From: Lichtheimia corymbifera B2541 | Taxonomy: Eukaryota > Mucoromycota > Mucoromycetes > Mucorales > Lichtheimiaceae | Length of the DNA stretch: 57,351 nucleotides | Direction: 5' to 3' | Assembly (NCBI GenBank): GCA_000697475.1 | Contig: JNEU01000869.1 | Location: forward strand, 1 to 57,351 | Shown: positions 22,368 to 40,113 of the stretch, piece after piece | Layout of the letters: every line of letters begins with the position of its first letter | Position numbering within the stretch: position 1 is the stretch's first letter | The notes under the pieces: model-generated | Database searches by the model: none | Seen by the model: the letters and a program-made list of their open reading frames with translations, nothing else | Told to the model about the DNA's origin: nothing | Position numbers and translations under genes: made by a program

Positions 22368-22853
22368 TGTGGGAAAGAGATGTAAACAGCAATGAAAGGA
22401 AAAGCAGAAATCTTGATAAATTCATTGTTTCGAATCGCTGCATAAAACAGCAAACAACGACTGCATGATGAAAACATCCTCGGAAAAAAAAAGCCCAATC
22501 GAGGTTGGCCAAGAATGACATGTGCCTTTTGTCATCATTTACTGCTTTCTCACTCCTCTCTTCTCTGTGACAGCAGTGTTATACTATAAACAGTAGATGA
22601 AAGAAAACAATTGAGCTATGGATTGCTTATAAACAAACCAAGATTACAGGGCATTGTGGATGATTGGGACTGCCGATGGCTACTGCATGATAGAATCCAC
22701 CCCAAGCTCGCTCGCTTTTCTCCGCTAAAATAGCAGTGTCTTTCTCACACGCACCCACATACACCACACACCCCTCTATTCCATCTTGAGGAGAGTTGCT
22801 ATTGCTTTCCATTCTATACCTTTTACTCATCTGCCATTGTATACACACCAACA
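22368..22853. promoter_or_regulatory. Divergent intergenic region, small mitochondrial protein / PP2A
   Basis: The half nearest the PP2A start holds CA/CT-rich stretches (22740-22790) of the kind seen upstream of several genes in this window. No defined motif is claimed. Confidence 0.4.
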
Positions 22854-24127
22854 ATGACCGCTGTGAACTCAGTTGACGATGTCGATGCTTGGATCGCTCA
22901 GCTTTCCGAATGCAAGCAGCTTCCTGAAGCTGATATCAAGAAACTATGCGATAAGGCATGTTGTCTTTTTATATATGTGTATCAAGTATGATATGAATAG
23001 CTAACGATAAGATCTCTTTTGATATAGGCACGCGAGGTACTACTTGAAGAATCCAACGTGCAACCTGTACGGTGTCCTGTAACGGTGTGTGGTAAGCTCA
23101 AATACTCGCGATCCCAAAATGAGCCCTGGGTGTTCAAGGAGGCAACACAAACATGATCTCTTAGGCGACATCCATGGCCAGTTCCATGACTTGCAAGAGC
23201 TCTTTCGGATTGGAGGCAACTCGCCTGATACAAACTATCTTTTCATGGGTGATTACGTCGATCGTGGATACTATTCAGTGGAAACGGTTACGTTGCTCGT
23301 TGCTCTCAAGTTGCGATACAGGGACCGTGTGACCATCTTAAGAGGCAATCATGAATCTCGCCAAATCACTCAAGTCTATGGCTTTTACGATGAATGCTTA
23401 CGGAAATACGGCAATGCCAACGTATGGAAGATGTTCACGGATCTCTTTGATTATTTGCCCTTGACCGCTCTCATCGAAGATCAGGTAATGTTTTTAGGAG
23501 GAAGGGGGATGAGTATTGGTTATACGCCTGCAACTCATACAATGTGATATAAAGATCTTTTGTCTTCATGGTGGTCTATCTCCTTCGATTGATACCCTTG
23601 ATCAAGTTCGGGCTTTGGAGCGTTTCCAAGAAGTGCCGCATGAAGGTCCCATGTGCGATCTCTTGTGGTCTGATCCTGATGATCGATGTGGCTGGGGCAT
23701 CTCACCTCGTGGCGCAGGTTATACCTTTGGACAAGATATCGCAGAGACATTCAATCACAACAATGGTTTGACTTTGGTTGCAAGAGCTCATCAGCTGGTT
23801 ATGGAGGTAACAACGTCGCATTTTGTAAAGGTATATTTTCAACAATGGATAACTGATCTTTATGCAACATGTAGGGATATAACTGGTGCCACGATCGCAA
23901 TGTCGTTACCATATTCAGTGCTCCCAATTACTGCTATCGTTGTGGCAACCAAGCAGCCATCATGGAAATCGATGAGCATCTCAAATACTCCTTGTACGTA
24001 TATGATCTTTCACTATCACTTTCAGCTCTATCACTAATGCACCATGCTTTTTAGCCTCCAATTCGATCCAGCACCTAGAAAAGGAGAACCCCACGTTAGT
24101 CGACGCACACCCGATTATTTCTTGTAA
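22854..24127 (+). CDS. PPH21: Protein phosphatase 2A catalytic subunit
   Basis: This is the serine/threonine phosphatase catalytic subunit that works with scaffold and regulatory subunits in cell-cycle, stress and nutrient control. Six exons (22854..22955, 23028..23091, 23165..23484, 23555..23806, 23875..23993, 24055..24127) give 309 aa, exactly the length of animal PP2A-C. Metal-binding motifs are GDIHGQ, GDYVDRG and GNHE. The C-terminus is the invariant TPDYFL, whose last leucine is methylated in known PP2A. The first intron has a GC donor (AAG|GCATGT) and a normal AG; no GT donor keeps the frame. The PP2A hallmark VTVCGD and RRTPDYFL distinguish it from PP4 and PP6. Confidence 0.97.
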
Positions 24128-24868
24128 GGGCATTCAATAATAGTATGGAGAGCTGCTGATTTAGCTTGTTGGCTCGTTTATGCATTATATTCTCTTCTTT
24201 TGTGTTTGGATCCGTGATTGGGGATTGTTGACTAGTGCACGGGAAGTTGGCAGATATGCAATTGAAAGAAGGGATATGGGAGGTTATCGTCTTTCGTAGA
24301 CGTGATACATAATTGGCGTACTGGTGGACGAACAATGATATTATGTTTAATGGAACACATGTTAAAAAGAATATGCATAGTAACAGAGTAGTGAAATGTA
24401 TATAAAAAAAGGGGGGGGCAACTAGCGAGGGGCAGGATGTGATTTGACCTTGATTGGTGTGTCCGGGCCGGAATCTCATGCATGTGACGTGGTCTTGGGT
24501 AAGTGAGCTGTGTCTCTCATCTTCTCGTTGGGAGCTGGCCTTCTTTTGTTTCCTCCTGCGACAGTAAAAAAAAGAAGGTTGGTATAAGGCATATATTACT
24601 ATGTGCTTTCTCGCGTGTCCTCCCATTTGGCCCACATGAAAATATCACTTTTACTTCCCCGTGGCTTCCTTTGTGTATCTCCTCAACTTTTGTTTGCCCA
24701 CGCACCCTCTGTCTTGCACCAGCGTTTACACTCCACACACTCTCACACACACTCTCACACGCACCTGAGATTCCATATGCTCATCACGCCATCTTTATTG
24801 GTCATGTAGCTTGTCGTAAGGCTATATTCATATCGGTATAAACAGCTTTCCGTCTACTCACGACGGCA
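24128..24868. other. Intergenic, 5' region of the SNF2 gene
   Basis: Contains a mononucleotide G tract near 24411-24418 and CA/CT-rich stretches at 24728-24770. No gene is supported; the minus-strand frame at 24096-24635 has no support. Confidence 0.4.
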
Positions 24869-30090
<5,222 letters not shown>

Positions 30091-30510
30091 TAAATCTATT
30101 ATTGTACATACGCCTATACAAAGAAAATGTTTTTTACAAGTGCTGGACTTTATCTCTTTTTGTTGCACATGGCTCTCAATTGGCTGAGTGTGTGGTGTTA
30201 AATAAGGGTGATATTGGGATCATGCATGGTTGCACTTGTCAAGATTCATTATGCATTTTCTGCTACACAATCCCAGCAGCATTTTTATGCACAGGTCTCT
30301 CGTCATTTTTAACAGCATACAGATGAATCATGCTCTTGTCGATCATAACAAAGAGTCTTTTTTATCAATGACATGTAATCGTTTATCGTTCGCTTTTGTA
30401 TACGTTATGCTGCGTAAGATGCTGTGTAAATGATCATGTTGAATGCTGAATATGATATACGTGTCGTAATACATGTAAGAACGTCTGTGAGCTTTTATTT
30501 GCTATGTCAC
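30091..30510. other. Intergenic between convergent SNF2 and eL33 genes
   Basis: T-rich 3' sequence only. No gene is supported. Confidence 0.4.
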
Positions 30511-31011
30511 TTAGATGTTGGAGGGATAGAGCATCTAATAAAGAGAGCAATACATCATTAGTTATACACATGTCATACTTTCAGGAACCCCTGTATCCTA
30601 TTATTATGATTCACACTTACAACACGAACTGAAGCACCAAAGACCTTAGGAGGCAAGTTCTTGCGGAAACGAGCACGAACGACACCAGAGGTACCGTGAG
30701 TACGAGCAATGCGGCCCCAAATGACACGGAGCTTGGAACCATTCTTCTCTCTCTTGGCATAGTAGACATAAGCGACACGCTTGCCGAGGTAGAAACGAGC
30801 ATCCTGAGTAGTCTGGACACCTTCAAGCTTAATCAATGAGGTGTCGCAGTATTGGTTGTGCTTGGAACGAGCGAAGCCCAAGACGCGGCCCTTGCTGTAC
30901 AGACTATATAATATCGTAATCCGTTTAATCCACCCGTTCATCCATTCATCCATCCATCGTCATCGTTGTCGACAATCAAGTTGCGCATCTTCTCTCTTAC
31001 CGTTCGGTCAT
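30511..31011 (-). CDS. RPL33: 60S ribosomal protein eL33 (L35a/L33)
   Basis: A structural protein of the large ribosomal subunit, 105 aa. The exons are 31011..31001, 30903..30621 and 30534..30511. The first exon is 11 bases (ATG ACC GAA CG) and the last is 24 bases (MLYPSNI and stop). The product starts [18 protein letters not shown] and holds the family blocks NTSL-like [44 protein letters not shown] and [13 protein letters not shown]. The tiny last exon is chosen because VRV|MLYPSNI is the conserved C-terminus. The frame otherwise reads on into the intron. Confidence 0.93.
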
Positions 31012-32020
31012 GTCGGGTGATGTAGGTTGAAAGAAGGAGGTTGGCCAATGGATGGTTCACTCACTGTATCAGGCCTCGTTACCCCCCTCCCCCCCAATTT
31101 GGCCGCCACTGTTGCTATGGAACAACCCAACTTCCTACTCCCCCCATTTTTGGAAATCAGCGAATTGGATGTTGTTTTAGGTCTCACAAGTGTGCTAAGA
31201 TCATCTAACGCCAATGCAGATCCTATCGACAATATACATAGTAGAACAGCATTGATGCTGTATAATAGTTTATTTCCAATGCTTGAGTACAATCATTATT
31301 ACTATCAAATAATGCTTTTCTTTATATTGAACTTTGCTAATGCATACAGTGACGTATTTCTGCAAGATCTCTATTCAGCGAACCCCTTGTAGTTGAGCCA
31401 ACTTTCTCTTCTTTCTTCTTTTTCTAAACGATATATCTTTGAATACAATGCAATATGGATCGAAAGAAAAAGCGGTACTCGGTTCCTGACGAAGCATTTT
31501 GCGCAACACCACCGTACATGCCAGATGCAGCCTACTTGCAAGGTGAAATGTCGATTGCAATGCCGTAATGTCGAGAGTGAAAAGTCGCATCCACTCATTT
31601 ACAGTTTGCTGTAGGTAGGGACCGGCCGTTTTATCAACCAACACCTGCGCCTAATACTGTTGTAATACATGACACACCGACACGTTCAAAGAATGCTTGT
31701 TGCCTAGGATGGTAAGTTGGTATTGAAAGCAATGGCAACGGTATCCATGCGATGCTCATTTCAGTATCTGTGTAGTTTAGCAGCCATGTGTCTATGCTGT
31801 GGAATTCAAGAATGCTGTACAATCTTTTAGTTAAATGCGAGAGAAATAGAAAACTTCTCTTTATTACGTATATTGATATGCTTGCAATTTTGTTGTAGAG
31901 TGCTGATTGTGTGTGTGCGTGTGTGTGCGTTGTGAAAGGGGGGAAAAGGGAAACAATGAAATGATGGTCAAAACAGATATCTATGTACATGAGAGTATTT
32001 ACATCATCGTCGATCTTCGT
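31012..32020. other. Intergenic: eL33 promoter and 3' side of RPO41
   Basis: The eL33 side has C-rich runs on the plus strand (31081-31092 and near 31139-31146). The rest is AT-rich with a GT microsatellite near 31908-31930. No gene is supported. Confidence 0.4.
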
Positions 32021-35000
32021 CTAATGGAAAAAGTAATCGCTGTTTTTGACTTGGTTGATATCAAACTCGCCTTTTTCTGGAAGTGGCATCAATTTCAAAT
32101 CATCCCAAGTGTGCTCGTATTTGCGTACTCCTCGCTTTTTGCTCTTTGTGGTGGTAGTCTTTTTCTTTTTGGGTGCCTCCTCGCTTAGGGATTCAGCGTC
32201 CTCAGTAGGCGTTCCCTCATCTTCAAGACCAAATAGCGCATTCATAGCACGCTCTTCATTTGCCTGCTCCTCAGTTTTACCAGCCGATTCTTCAATGGGT
32301 GCCTTAGCAAATCCAACTGACTCAAGCTCAGAAGTCTCGTCGTCTTCCTCAAGAATTCGTTCACCATCCTTGGTAATCTCACGGGTAACAGGAATCTTGT
32401 AGCTCTTGTATCTTTCCTTGAATTCCTTGACAAGGTTCTCCATAATAGGCTGTGAATGCAGCTCGATAAATTGATCACGGATAACCTTATTCATTTCATC
32501 CACGTCACGTGCATGGGTCCAGTAACTGTCATGCACAGAGGCGAATGTCAAACCCCGCTCATGACAAGCGACAGCCGACATGAGCATGTGCGTAGCATCA
32601 AGCGAGTGAATGAAATTGGGTGGGAAAGCAGTGCTTTGCTTGAGAGCATTGACAGGACGTGATGCCTCTGGATCCTCGATAAACACGGTTTGCAACAAGG
32701 TGGATACTTGCTTCTTGCCAGATCGACGATAGGGTTGCACAATGGGTAGACCAAGAGGTGTTGTCCAAATCACGGATGTCATTTGGTTGGAAGTTGGGTT
32801 TCTTGCAGAGAATGGCTTTTTAGACGATTTGCGTGATCCACTGTTTTCTTGATTGCTCATAGGATCCTCCATGGTGCCATCAGTCTTGGGTAAAATACCA
32901 GCTTCTTGCAATGCTTCAGCGGGAACGCTCTTGGCAATACGACGAGCTGAATCAGTGAGCCAATCTTGGATCTTGCGAGCACCATTAAACATTTCACCAA
33001 GGGAGGCAAACACCTTCTTGGCCAAATAGCCAGCGAGGTTATATACTTGATCGGATGGGATGTCGTCTCGCTCTTTGAGTTGCTTCTCAATTTGTGAACG
33101 TGCACCAATAAACGTGACACCGTAAACATTGGTCATCACTGTTTGCTTGACGACCTTGCGACTAATCTTGCCCAGCAACATTTGTGCCTCTTCAACACCT
33201 TCTTCAGCTTCCTTTTCCACAAGCTTGTTCACCATTTCAGCTACGCCTGTGTAGACATCAGCAGGTCGATCACCAGGTGCTAAGTTGACAGCCTGTGCAC
33301 CAGCCATATCACCACCCAATGCTGCATAATGCTGAAGACCGTTACATGTGCCATCTTGATGAACGGGTATCCTTGAAAGAAATTCCTCAGGTTTGCCACC
33401 GCGAATAGCACCTGCAATCTCGAAACATGCAGCAAGACATTGCCATGGAGAATCAGCCTTCAACCACCAACGCTTTCCGTTCAATGGGTTGTCCACCGAA
33501 TCAAACACGTTCTCCAAATTCTTCATGGTGAATTCTTCACGTTCAGTGAATGAATGCCTATACCCATGGATTAATACAACTCCTGATTTGTCATCATGAT
33601 AACCAAGAAAACTTACTTGTCGTAACCATACAAGTTAGCCAAATGGATCTTGAGCCATCTCCAACCTCGTTCGCCTAGCGGCTTGGCTTCATCAAACATC
33701 AGCAAACCACGGCATAAATCATTGCCCAAATGGTTGAGTGTGGGTGGAATTGGATATGCACGTCCTCTGAAATCCATGTTGTGAGGGAAGAACATAGGCA
33801 AATTTAAAAACTAGAGAACATGTATGAGTAAAAAAGGACGCTTAAAACCATCTCTGATCTACTTACTGCTCGGGCTGTCTCCACCTTATAATTGACATCA
33901 CAACGTAAACTATGTCGGTTCTTTTCATCCGTTTGTTGTCGTTTAACGAGATTGACCCAATGGAACTTGGCCTTGGGATCGGTATCATAATTCTCAGGCT
34001 TGGGTGGTAACGGGTCAGGTTCAGAAATGGCACGTGGGATATCAGCAATAGCTTCACCGGTATTCCATGCTTCCAATACGACGTTAAAGACACCCTTGTT
34101 GACTCTCCAGCGTGTTGAGCCAAGTACATCCAATCCTGCCAACACAGCATTGAGACGATCTTCTTCTGATGCCTTGTGCAAATACACCAGTTGTTCCGGA
34201 GAATCCTTGATACGCATACAAGAGGACTTTGCTGTCAAGTAACCACCCGAGTTATAGCTCAACCAAGGACGAGGATGCACGATCATAGGCATTAAGCGTG
34301 GATGGAGTGTGTCACGTACGGGTTCACGGGAAAGCAATTCTGTGAGTGGTTCTGAAAACTTGATGATACCGACACGTTTGCCCTTGACGTATTGATATGT
34401 GTGGAAAAATGCGGGAATGTTCTCCATGCTAAATGAATATACGCCCTAATGAGTCTTTCTGCTGAATTTCCTCTCCTGATTCAATTACTTACATCTTCTC
34501 GCCAGTCTCAGGATTGAAGCTAGGTACTGGGATCTTGGCAGCATCCAAAAAGATGCTGGTCAATACACTGCCAACCTTGGCACGGATAGTGCTAGGCCAT
34601 ACAGGTGTCCATTCACCAGTCTCTGCTGTAGTACCAGTGTCGCCTTCAGATGACTCGATAAGCTCGTTTCCAATGCCCATTTGCTGCTGTTTCATCATAT
34701 CCACGTGTGCACGTCGTACAGCCATGTTGAACAATTTGCCACTAGCAAAGAGAGAATGGACTTCTTGATTCTTAATGAGGCGCTTGGAGGAAGCCTTTTT
34801 GATTTGCATTGCATTATACTCCATCTCGACAGCCTTGCCCACATCGATGACTGCACGCGCCGTCTTCATACCATCAGCGATACCAGAGGAGTTGTGCAAT
34901 CTCAGCAATTCCAGCATGGTGATCATCGACAGAGTCTCAGGCTTGAGTAACTTGAGGAATGGACCATAAGTCTTACGATCATGGTTTGAACGGCCCTTGA

Positions 35001-36196
35001 CCTCATCACAGCGCTGGATTTCCTCAATAATCAAAGGAACAGTCTTTTGGTGCCAATCCCACATTGTTCTTTTCAAAGGTGTCAAATTCATTGCTTGCAA
35101 TGTATCGCCACGTTCCAAACTCTCCTTCTTCATATGCTCTAATCGCTGCATGGCGACTTCATATCCTTGCTGTTCCAATGCATATTGAAGCTCATAAGGG
35201 TCCATTGTGGCGGCCTTGACAGGATCCTGCAATGCAGCCAGCTGTTCTCGGAGAAACTGCACACCCACAGCTTTTGTCGGACGTGCTTCTGGTATATTCT
35301 CCATGATGGGTTCTTGAGATGCGGTTGATGATGATGATGCTTCCGCTTGCTGTGTTGCTGGCGTTTCCTTGGCAACGGATGATGCAGATTCAGGATGGAC
35401 ACCATCGACGGCAGCTTCCAGTTGAGTAAGCATGGATTGTACCTCACTGGATGAGTTTTGTGGGGTATTGCGAATAAGATTGCGAAAGAGGGTCACATCA
35501 TTCTCTGACAAAAAGCTCGATTTGACAAGCTCTGGCATCGTAAATGACGTCTCAGATTGCATTTCTCGCAACAATGCTCGTACAGCGGTATAGTTGTTGA
35601 TCCTAAATTAAAAAAGTCAGCATACAAGGAAGGACTCTTTTGTTCCCCTTTTTTGGGCATTGCATTCCCCAGTTCCCACACACTTGCCTGAGATAAGCCT
35701 TAATGGTAATTGCATATGTGTTGACATCTGGTGATAAGTCAAAGCTCTTCATATTGTCGACCCAAATAAGACACTCAGAACCCATAGGCATAGTTGCTTC
35801 TGCAAAGCCATTGAGGAAGGCATTGTACAAGTGGATATCGGCAAACAGCTTCATTTCCTTATTCTTGGTACGGTGGAGCTCCTTCATGATTCGTTCAGCA
35901 CGACCCATGTCACCGGATCGGATACAAGCATTCAAGATCGCAAACTGTTCGGCCAAATGGGAGGGAAGCACACGTGAATTGTAGCGGAATGAGGGGAGCG
36001 AAGGGTTTGGAAGGATAAGGTGTTGACTTGGTTGTTGTTGTGCAGTTGTTGTGGAGTGGGTGTCAACGGTTGCTGTAGCTACGGCAGAAGAAGCGTAGCG
36101 TCTCCAAGCTGAGAGGAGTGGTCGTTGAGGCGAGGTGATACACCATAGCCGACTTTTATTTGATGTCGCCAACTGTCTTGCAAGTGGCAACGACAT
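32021..36196 (-). CDS. RPO41: Mitochondrial DNA-directed RNA polymerase
   Basis: This single-subunit T7-like polymerase transcribes mitochondrial DNA. Five exons (36196..35688, 35602..34493, 34428..33867, 33810..33617, 33557..32021) join in phase to give 1303 aa. It begins with a mitochondrial presequence ([18 protein letters not shown] ... RRYASS), then a PPR-like N-terminal part ([14 protein letters not shown]). The polymerase domain shows [17 protein letters not shown], motif A ([18 protein letters not shown]), motif B ([14 protein letters not shown]) and motif C ([11 protein letters not shown]), and ends ...SDYFFH. A low-complexity Lys/Glu insert near the C-terminus ([18 protein letters not shown]) is unusual compared with yeast. 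The first intron has a GC donor (CAG|GCAAGT after 35688), the only choice that keeps the reading frame (AYLR|INNY). The frame is open upstream of 36196, but the later ATG gives the better presequence. Confidence 0.96.
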
Positions 36197-37536
36197 GATG
36201 TGGTGATAAATAAAGCCTTTCGGTGTGAGAAGGACGTATGCAAAAGAAAAGAGAAAACAAAGGTACAACCCCCATCCCATACAACGATAAAGGAATGGAA
36301 ATTTTTTCTGAGCTGAGCTTTTAGAAGCCAGATGTGATACATGTCAAAACAGCTACTTTTCTATGCGTTCATCCCAAATAAAAGGTTTCTTAGTCAATAC
36401 GTCTTTATTGGTTGGCTATAAAGGATATTCTTTCTTCGTCTTTGTTATATAGCTTTGCTTGTATGGATGAGCTAGTGTGCGTGGGTATGCATTTGTATAC
36501 CCATTTCCATCATCCCCGACGTCTGTAAATTGTGTTGAAACCCACTCATGCATTATTGTCACAAGCCACACGGTACCCCGGCAACTGGGAACCGACATCA
36601 TATGGTCTCAAATGCAACCACTGTATCTAGGATTTGCTCCATCTTGGATATCGCTCCATTCATCAGGGTGATTGTTATATAAGATGGCCATTGTCGGAAG
36701 CTGTAAACTAAATTAAAATTTAATCGACCCTGCATTGTTTGACAAAGCAAAATCCACGGCATAATAATGATGACATACGTGGTGCACACTGTATCGATAT
36801 ACCTGGATAAAAGAGATCTTGGTATGTAAGCGATTCCCTTTGATGTATTGTCGTGAATGCGCCATGATATTATACTGTGTGCCTTGCTATGTCTCATCCC
36901 AATTCATCCCATTTCATTTCAATTCATTCCTATTCATCCCAATTCATCCCAAATAGGTCCCAATGCTGCAACAACCTTGTGGAACATATACTGTTATGCG
37001 ATCTCTCCTTCCTTCACACTCAATTGATGCATCAAAAAATATGCCTTTTCAGTGCCTGTGGAAGCATACTGATACGTGATCATTATTTTTGCCTGTATGA
37101 GTAGCGGTTCAACGGTCCCAAATGGTGATTAAGGTGATATGCAAGAAATGATCACGCATTACCGATAGGAGGTCGAAGCACTTTATTCATCCTTTCCAGG
37201 TATACATGATGAGGTATATATAAGTGGCAAAAGACGACTATCACGTGTATGATATGTATAACCAGGGGGTGTAAAAGTTGTAGCAAGGGTGATAAAACCT
37301 TTGTCAATGATATAAGAAGAGAAGTAGTATATAAGTTTATTTGTCTATGTTCCATAATAATTTATCCACAAATGAATCTTGAAATGATGGTTTGGATGGT
37401 CATGTTTCATCATGTGGATCCCAGCTCACGTCAGGGCACCAAAGAAATTTGAGAGAGGAGTGGAGTGGGCGGGAGGTCCATTGACTTCTTTTCCTTTTCC
37501 CCTTTTTCCTTTCTCTTTACGACTTTGTCATATACC
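36197..37536. promoter_or_regulatory. Divergent intergenic region, RPO41 / ABC ATPase
   Basis: About 1.3 kb without a supported gene. A short direct repeat of attcatccc / aattcatccc occurs four or more times at 36899-36955. Polypyrimidine sequence (37478-37520) precedes the ABC gene start. Confidence 0.4.
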
Positions 37537-38450
37537 ATGCTCGAGGCAACTGGCTTGTCCCTTCAACTAGACGATGGTCGCTATCTATTCAAGAATGTCG
37601 ACATTCACTTGAGTCAAAACGATGTCTTGGTGTTACGAGGACCAAGTGGTGCAGGGTAAATGTCCACGCAAGTCCCACATGGGTCGCAATTCAGTTATCT
37701 AATGTTGAGTCGTGTTTCTTTTCTACCCCATTAGCAAAACGACGCTATTGAAATGCCTTGCCGAGTTGGTGCCTTACGAGTCAGGAACTATCAAACTACA
37801 CAACAAAACAGCCAACGACTATGGAGTACCCCTGTGGCGATCCAGGGTCATGTATGTGCCTCAACGACCAGCTATCCATGCTGGATCTCCGATGGATCTA
37901 TTCAACATGGCCAAGAACTTTGCTAGTCAAAAGGAAAAGAAAGCATTTGGTGATCCAGTAAGTTTGAGTAACAATCCCTTTCTCTCTCTCTCTCTCTTTA
38001 ATGGTGTATTGATCTGCTTGTTTCATTATGTAGGCGCAAATTGGTATGCAGTGGAACTTGTCAGAATCACATTTCACCGAAAAATGGAGCAACCTTTCTG
38101 GTGGTGAGATGCAACGTGCATCTTTGGCTGTGGCATTGGCTTTGAATCCTGAAATCTTGTTATTGGATGGTAAGTAGCTGTGTCGGGTGTGTTACTATTA
38201 CACGAGCGTGAGTTAATGTGGCATTATCATTGCAGAACCGACATCGGCTTTGGATCCCGAATCGACACTTCTTGTTGAAAAGACGCTAAAGACAAAGACA
38301 TGCATCTGGATCACTCATAGCCCTGAACAAGAAGCACGCGTTGCTACCAACACCTTGACATTGAAACGTTTGTATGGCAGCAACAAATCTTTGGACGAGG
38401 ATGATTCTATCTCGGAAAGAACAGCAGCTGATATGGCCATTCGTATGTAA
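37537..38450 (+). CDS. Soluble ABC ATPase (FetA/STAR1-like)
   Basis: Exons 37537..37655, 37735..37957, 38034..38169 and 38236..38450 give 230 aa. It is a stand-alone ATP-binding cassette with no membrane segment: Walker A GPSGAGKTT (split by intron 1 between GG and C), Q-loop MYVPQRPA, signature LSGGEMQR, Walker B ILLLDEPTSALD, and H-loop WITHS. The short cassette resembles bacterial FetA/YbbL and plant STAR1 ATPases, which pair with a separate UPF0014-type membrane subunit for metal or sugar-nucleotide transport. No such partner is in this window. Substrate unknown. Confidence 0.85.
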
Positions 38451-39234
38451 ATCCTCCCTCACGCCATTTCAACTTTATACACGACCACAACGTATCTTCT
38501 CCACACCTGCATTGCATCACACACGATCATTCGTCATCCATACTCCCTACTCTCAACCCGTATGTAAAGGCTGACTGTCTTGTATACCTTATCGACCCCC
38601 CAAGCAAATATACTCATGGCAACTGCTGATTGGTGCCAGAATTTGGGAAAATGAATTTGTGTCAGGTTCAGAATAATGAGGTGTTAACACTACTTTTTAA
38701 TGCACTTTTTTTTGGGATATGGTATTGGATATCTGCTCTATCAAGAGGAGGAGTTGAGAAGAGAAAGGAGGAGAAAGGCTAAACACAGGGTAAAAAGTGA
38801 GAATGAGTGAAGAGTGGGCATAATCATAAGGTATTTCTTCATATGTAAGGCGCAAATTGAACACAAAAATAAAAACAAAGGAACATACAAGAAGCAAATA
38901 ACAACAAGGGGCGAAGGGGATATATGTGTGTGTGGAGATCCATAAATGTGTGGGTCACAATATGTAAGAAGCGAATAAGCGAAATGTTCATACGAATAAC
39001 AACAAAGCCGTCAACGGCTCTGTGTTAGTGATGCGCAGAAGAATGATATGCAAGAATGGGGGAATAAAGGGGGATAATAGGGTGGAGTTGAATGATGAAA
39101 GGTATGCTGATGATGGCGATGATGAGCATGAAAGAGGAGAATAAACGCACGCGGATAATAATGAAAGGGATGGGAAAGAAATGAAAGGTGTAGAATGGAT
39201 AATGTGTGTGTGTGAGAGAGAGTGTGTGGTTGGC
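38451..39234. other. Intergenic between convergent ABC and zinc-finger genes
   Basis: AG-rich on the plus strand (38740-39200), so CT-rich 3' sequence of the zinc-finger gene. No gene is supported. Confidence 0.4.
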
Positions 39235-40113
39235 TTACAGATTGCGGTAGCGACGCTTGCCAGCACACTTCATAGCTTGAATCTCAGGGCTTGTACGACA
39301 CGCTTCTTCCATCCGCAAGTGGCGTTTAAGGGCATCGGTACGAGCAAATGCCTTTTTGCAGCAGAGACAAGGATATGGTTTGGCACCAGTGTGAACTCGG
39401 ATATGGCGTTGGAGATCGTGTTTACGCGCAAATGCACGCACACACAAGGGGCACTGATATGGTCTAGCGGCGTTGCTGTTGGTGCTGGCAGTAGATGAGG
39501 TGCTACTCTTTCGTTGTGCTGTGGTCATCGGAGCGGCAACTGTATCCGAAGGACTGGTGATTGTGGTGTTGTTGTTTGTAGAAATGACAGTAGCTGCTGC
39601 TGCAGGCACGGGGATGTGGCTATTTTCGTCATGTTGATCGATCATCACTTGTTGTTTATCCTCCATAGATGCAAGACCCATAGATGGATGAATGTGATGC
39701 TGTGGACATGCAGACTCCTCATCCATCATAGGCTGAGATGAATAAAAGAGATAATCAAAGGGTGATGCCATCATGTCTTGCATGTTGGGTGGCGTGTAAT
39801 AATCAAACGTGCCCTCGATTGGTGATGGCTGCTGACTCAAGCTATCGGAATAAGGCGAATACGATAGTGATTCGGTGGGCGAAGGTGGTAACGTATCCAC
39901 ATATGATAGTTGCAAATCGACAGGAGACGAAAGTGTGCTGTTGTACCACGAAGAATCATGCTCGGCATCGTTAACAGGTGATAATGCTGGTGCCCCATAT
40001 GTTGCCAAAAGCATATCGGGATCCATATACGCGCAGTAATGGTTGTTGGTGTTGTCGGGCGTAGAGCCGCAATAAATCTCTTGCTGCTGGGTGTCGTAGT
40101 CTTGGTACATCAT
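39235..40113 (-). CDS. C2H2-type zinc-finger transcription factor
   Basis: An intronless 292-aa protein. The N-terminal 200 residues are low-complexity (Ser, Pro, Gln, Asp, Met) with SPTESLSYSPYSDS- and SPF-type patches that could be activation or phosphorylation sites. Two adjacent fingers start at about 217: the first is a regular C2H2 (CPLC ... ARKHDLQRHIRVH). The second keeps CX2C and one His but ends in Cys (RHLRMEEAC), so it is C2HC-like. A basic tail KRRYRNL may serve as a nuclear signal. Finger sequences of the type ARTDALKRHLRMEE occur in fungal regulators. I cannot name the orthologue with confidence (Crz1-like factors are one possibility). The unusually long upstream intergenic region (about 2.5 kb) fits a regulated gene. 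Confidence 0.85.
   Translation of the reverse strand: MMYQDYDTQQQEIYCGSTPDNTNNHYCAYMDPDMLLATYGAPALSPVNDAEHDSSWYNSTLSSPVDLQLSYVDTLPPSPTESLSYSPYSDSLSQQPSPIEGTFDYYTPPNMQDMMASPFDYLFYSSQPMMDEESACPQHHIHPSMGLASMEDKQQVMIDQHDENSHIPVPAAAATVISTNNNTTITSPSDTVAAPMTTAQRKSSTSSTASTNSNAARPYQCPLCVRAFARKHDLQRHIRVHTGAKPYPCLCCKKAFARTDALKRHLRMEEACRTSPEIQAMKCAGKRRYRNL

Noticed and set aside
22420..22450. Possible tRNA B-box (ttcgaatc)
   Set aside because: No acceptor stem or A-box could be found around it. Similar isolated matches elsewhere (50798, 44935) also lack cloverleaf partners.
30573..30620. Read-through end of the eL33 gene ([16 protein letters not shown] tail)
   Set aside because: It is intron sequence. 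The conserved MLYPSNI end lies in a 24-base exon at 30511-30534.
36197..36280. Longer N-terminus for the mitochondrial RNA polymerase
   Set aside because: The extra residues are hydrophobic and precede a good mitochondrial presequence that begins at the ATG at 36196.
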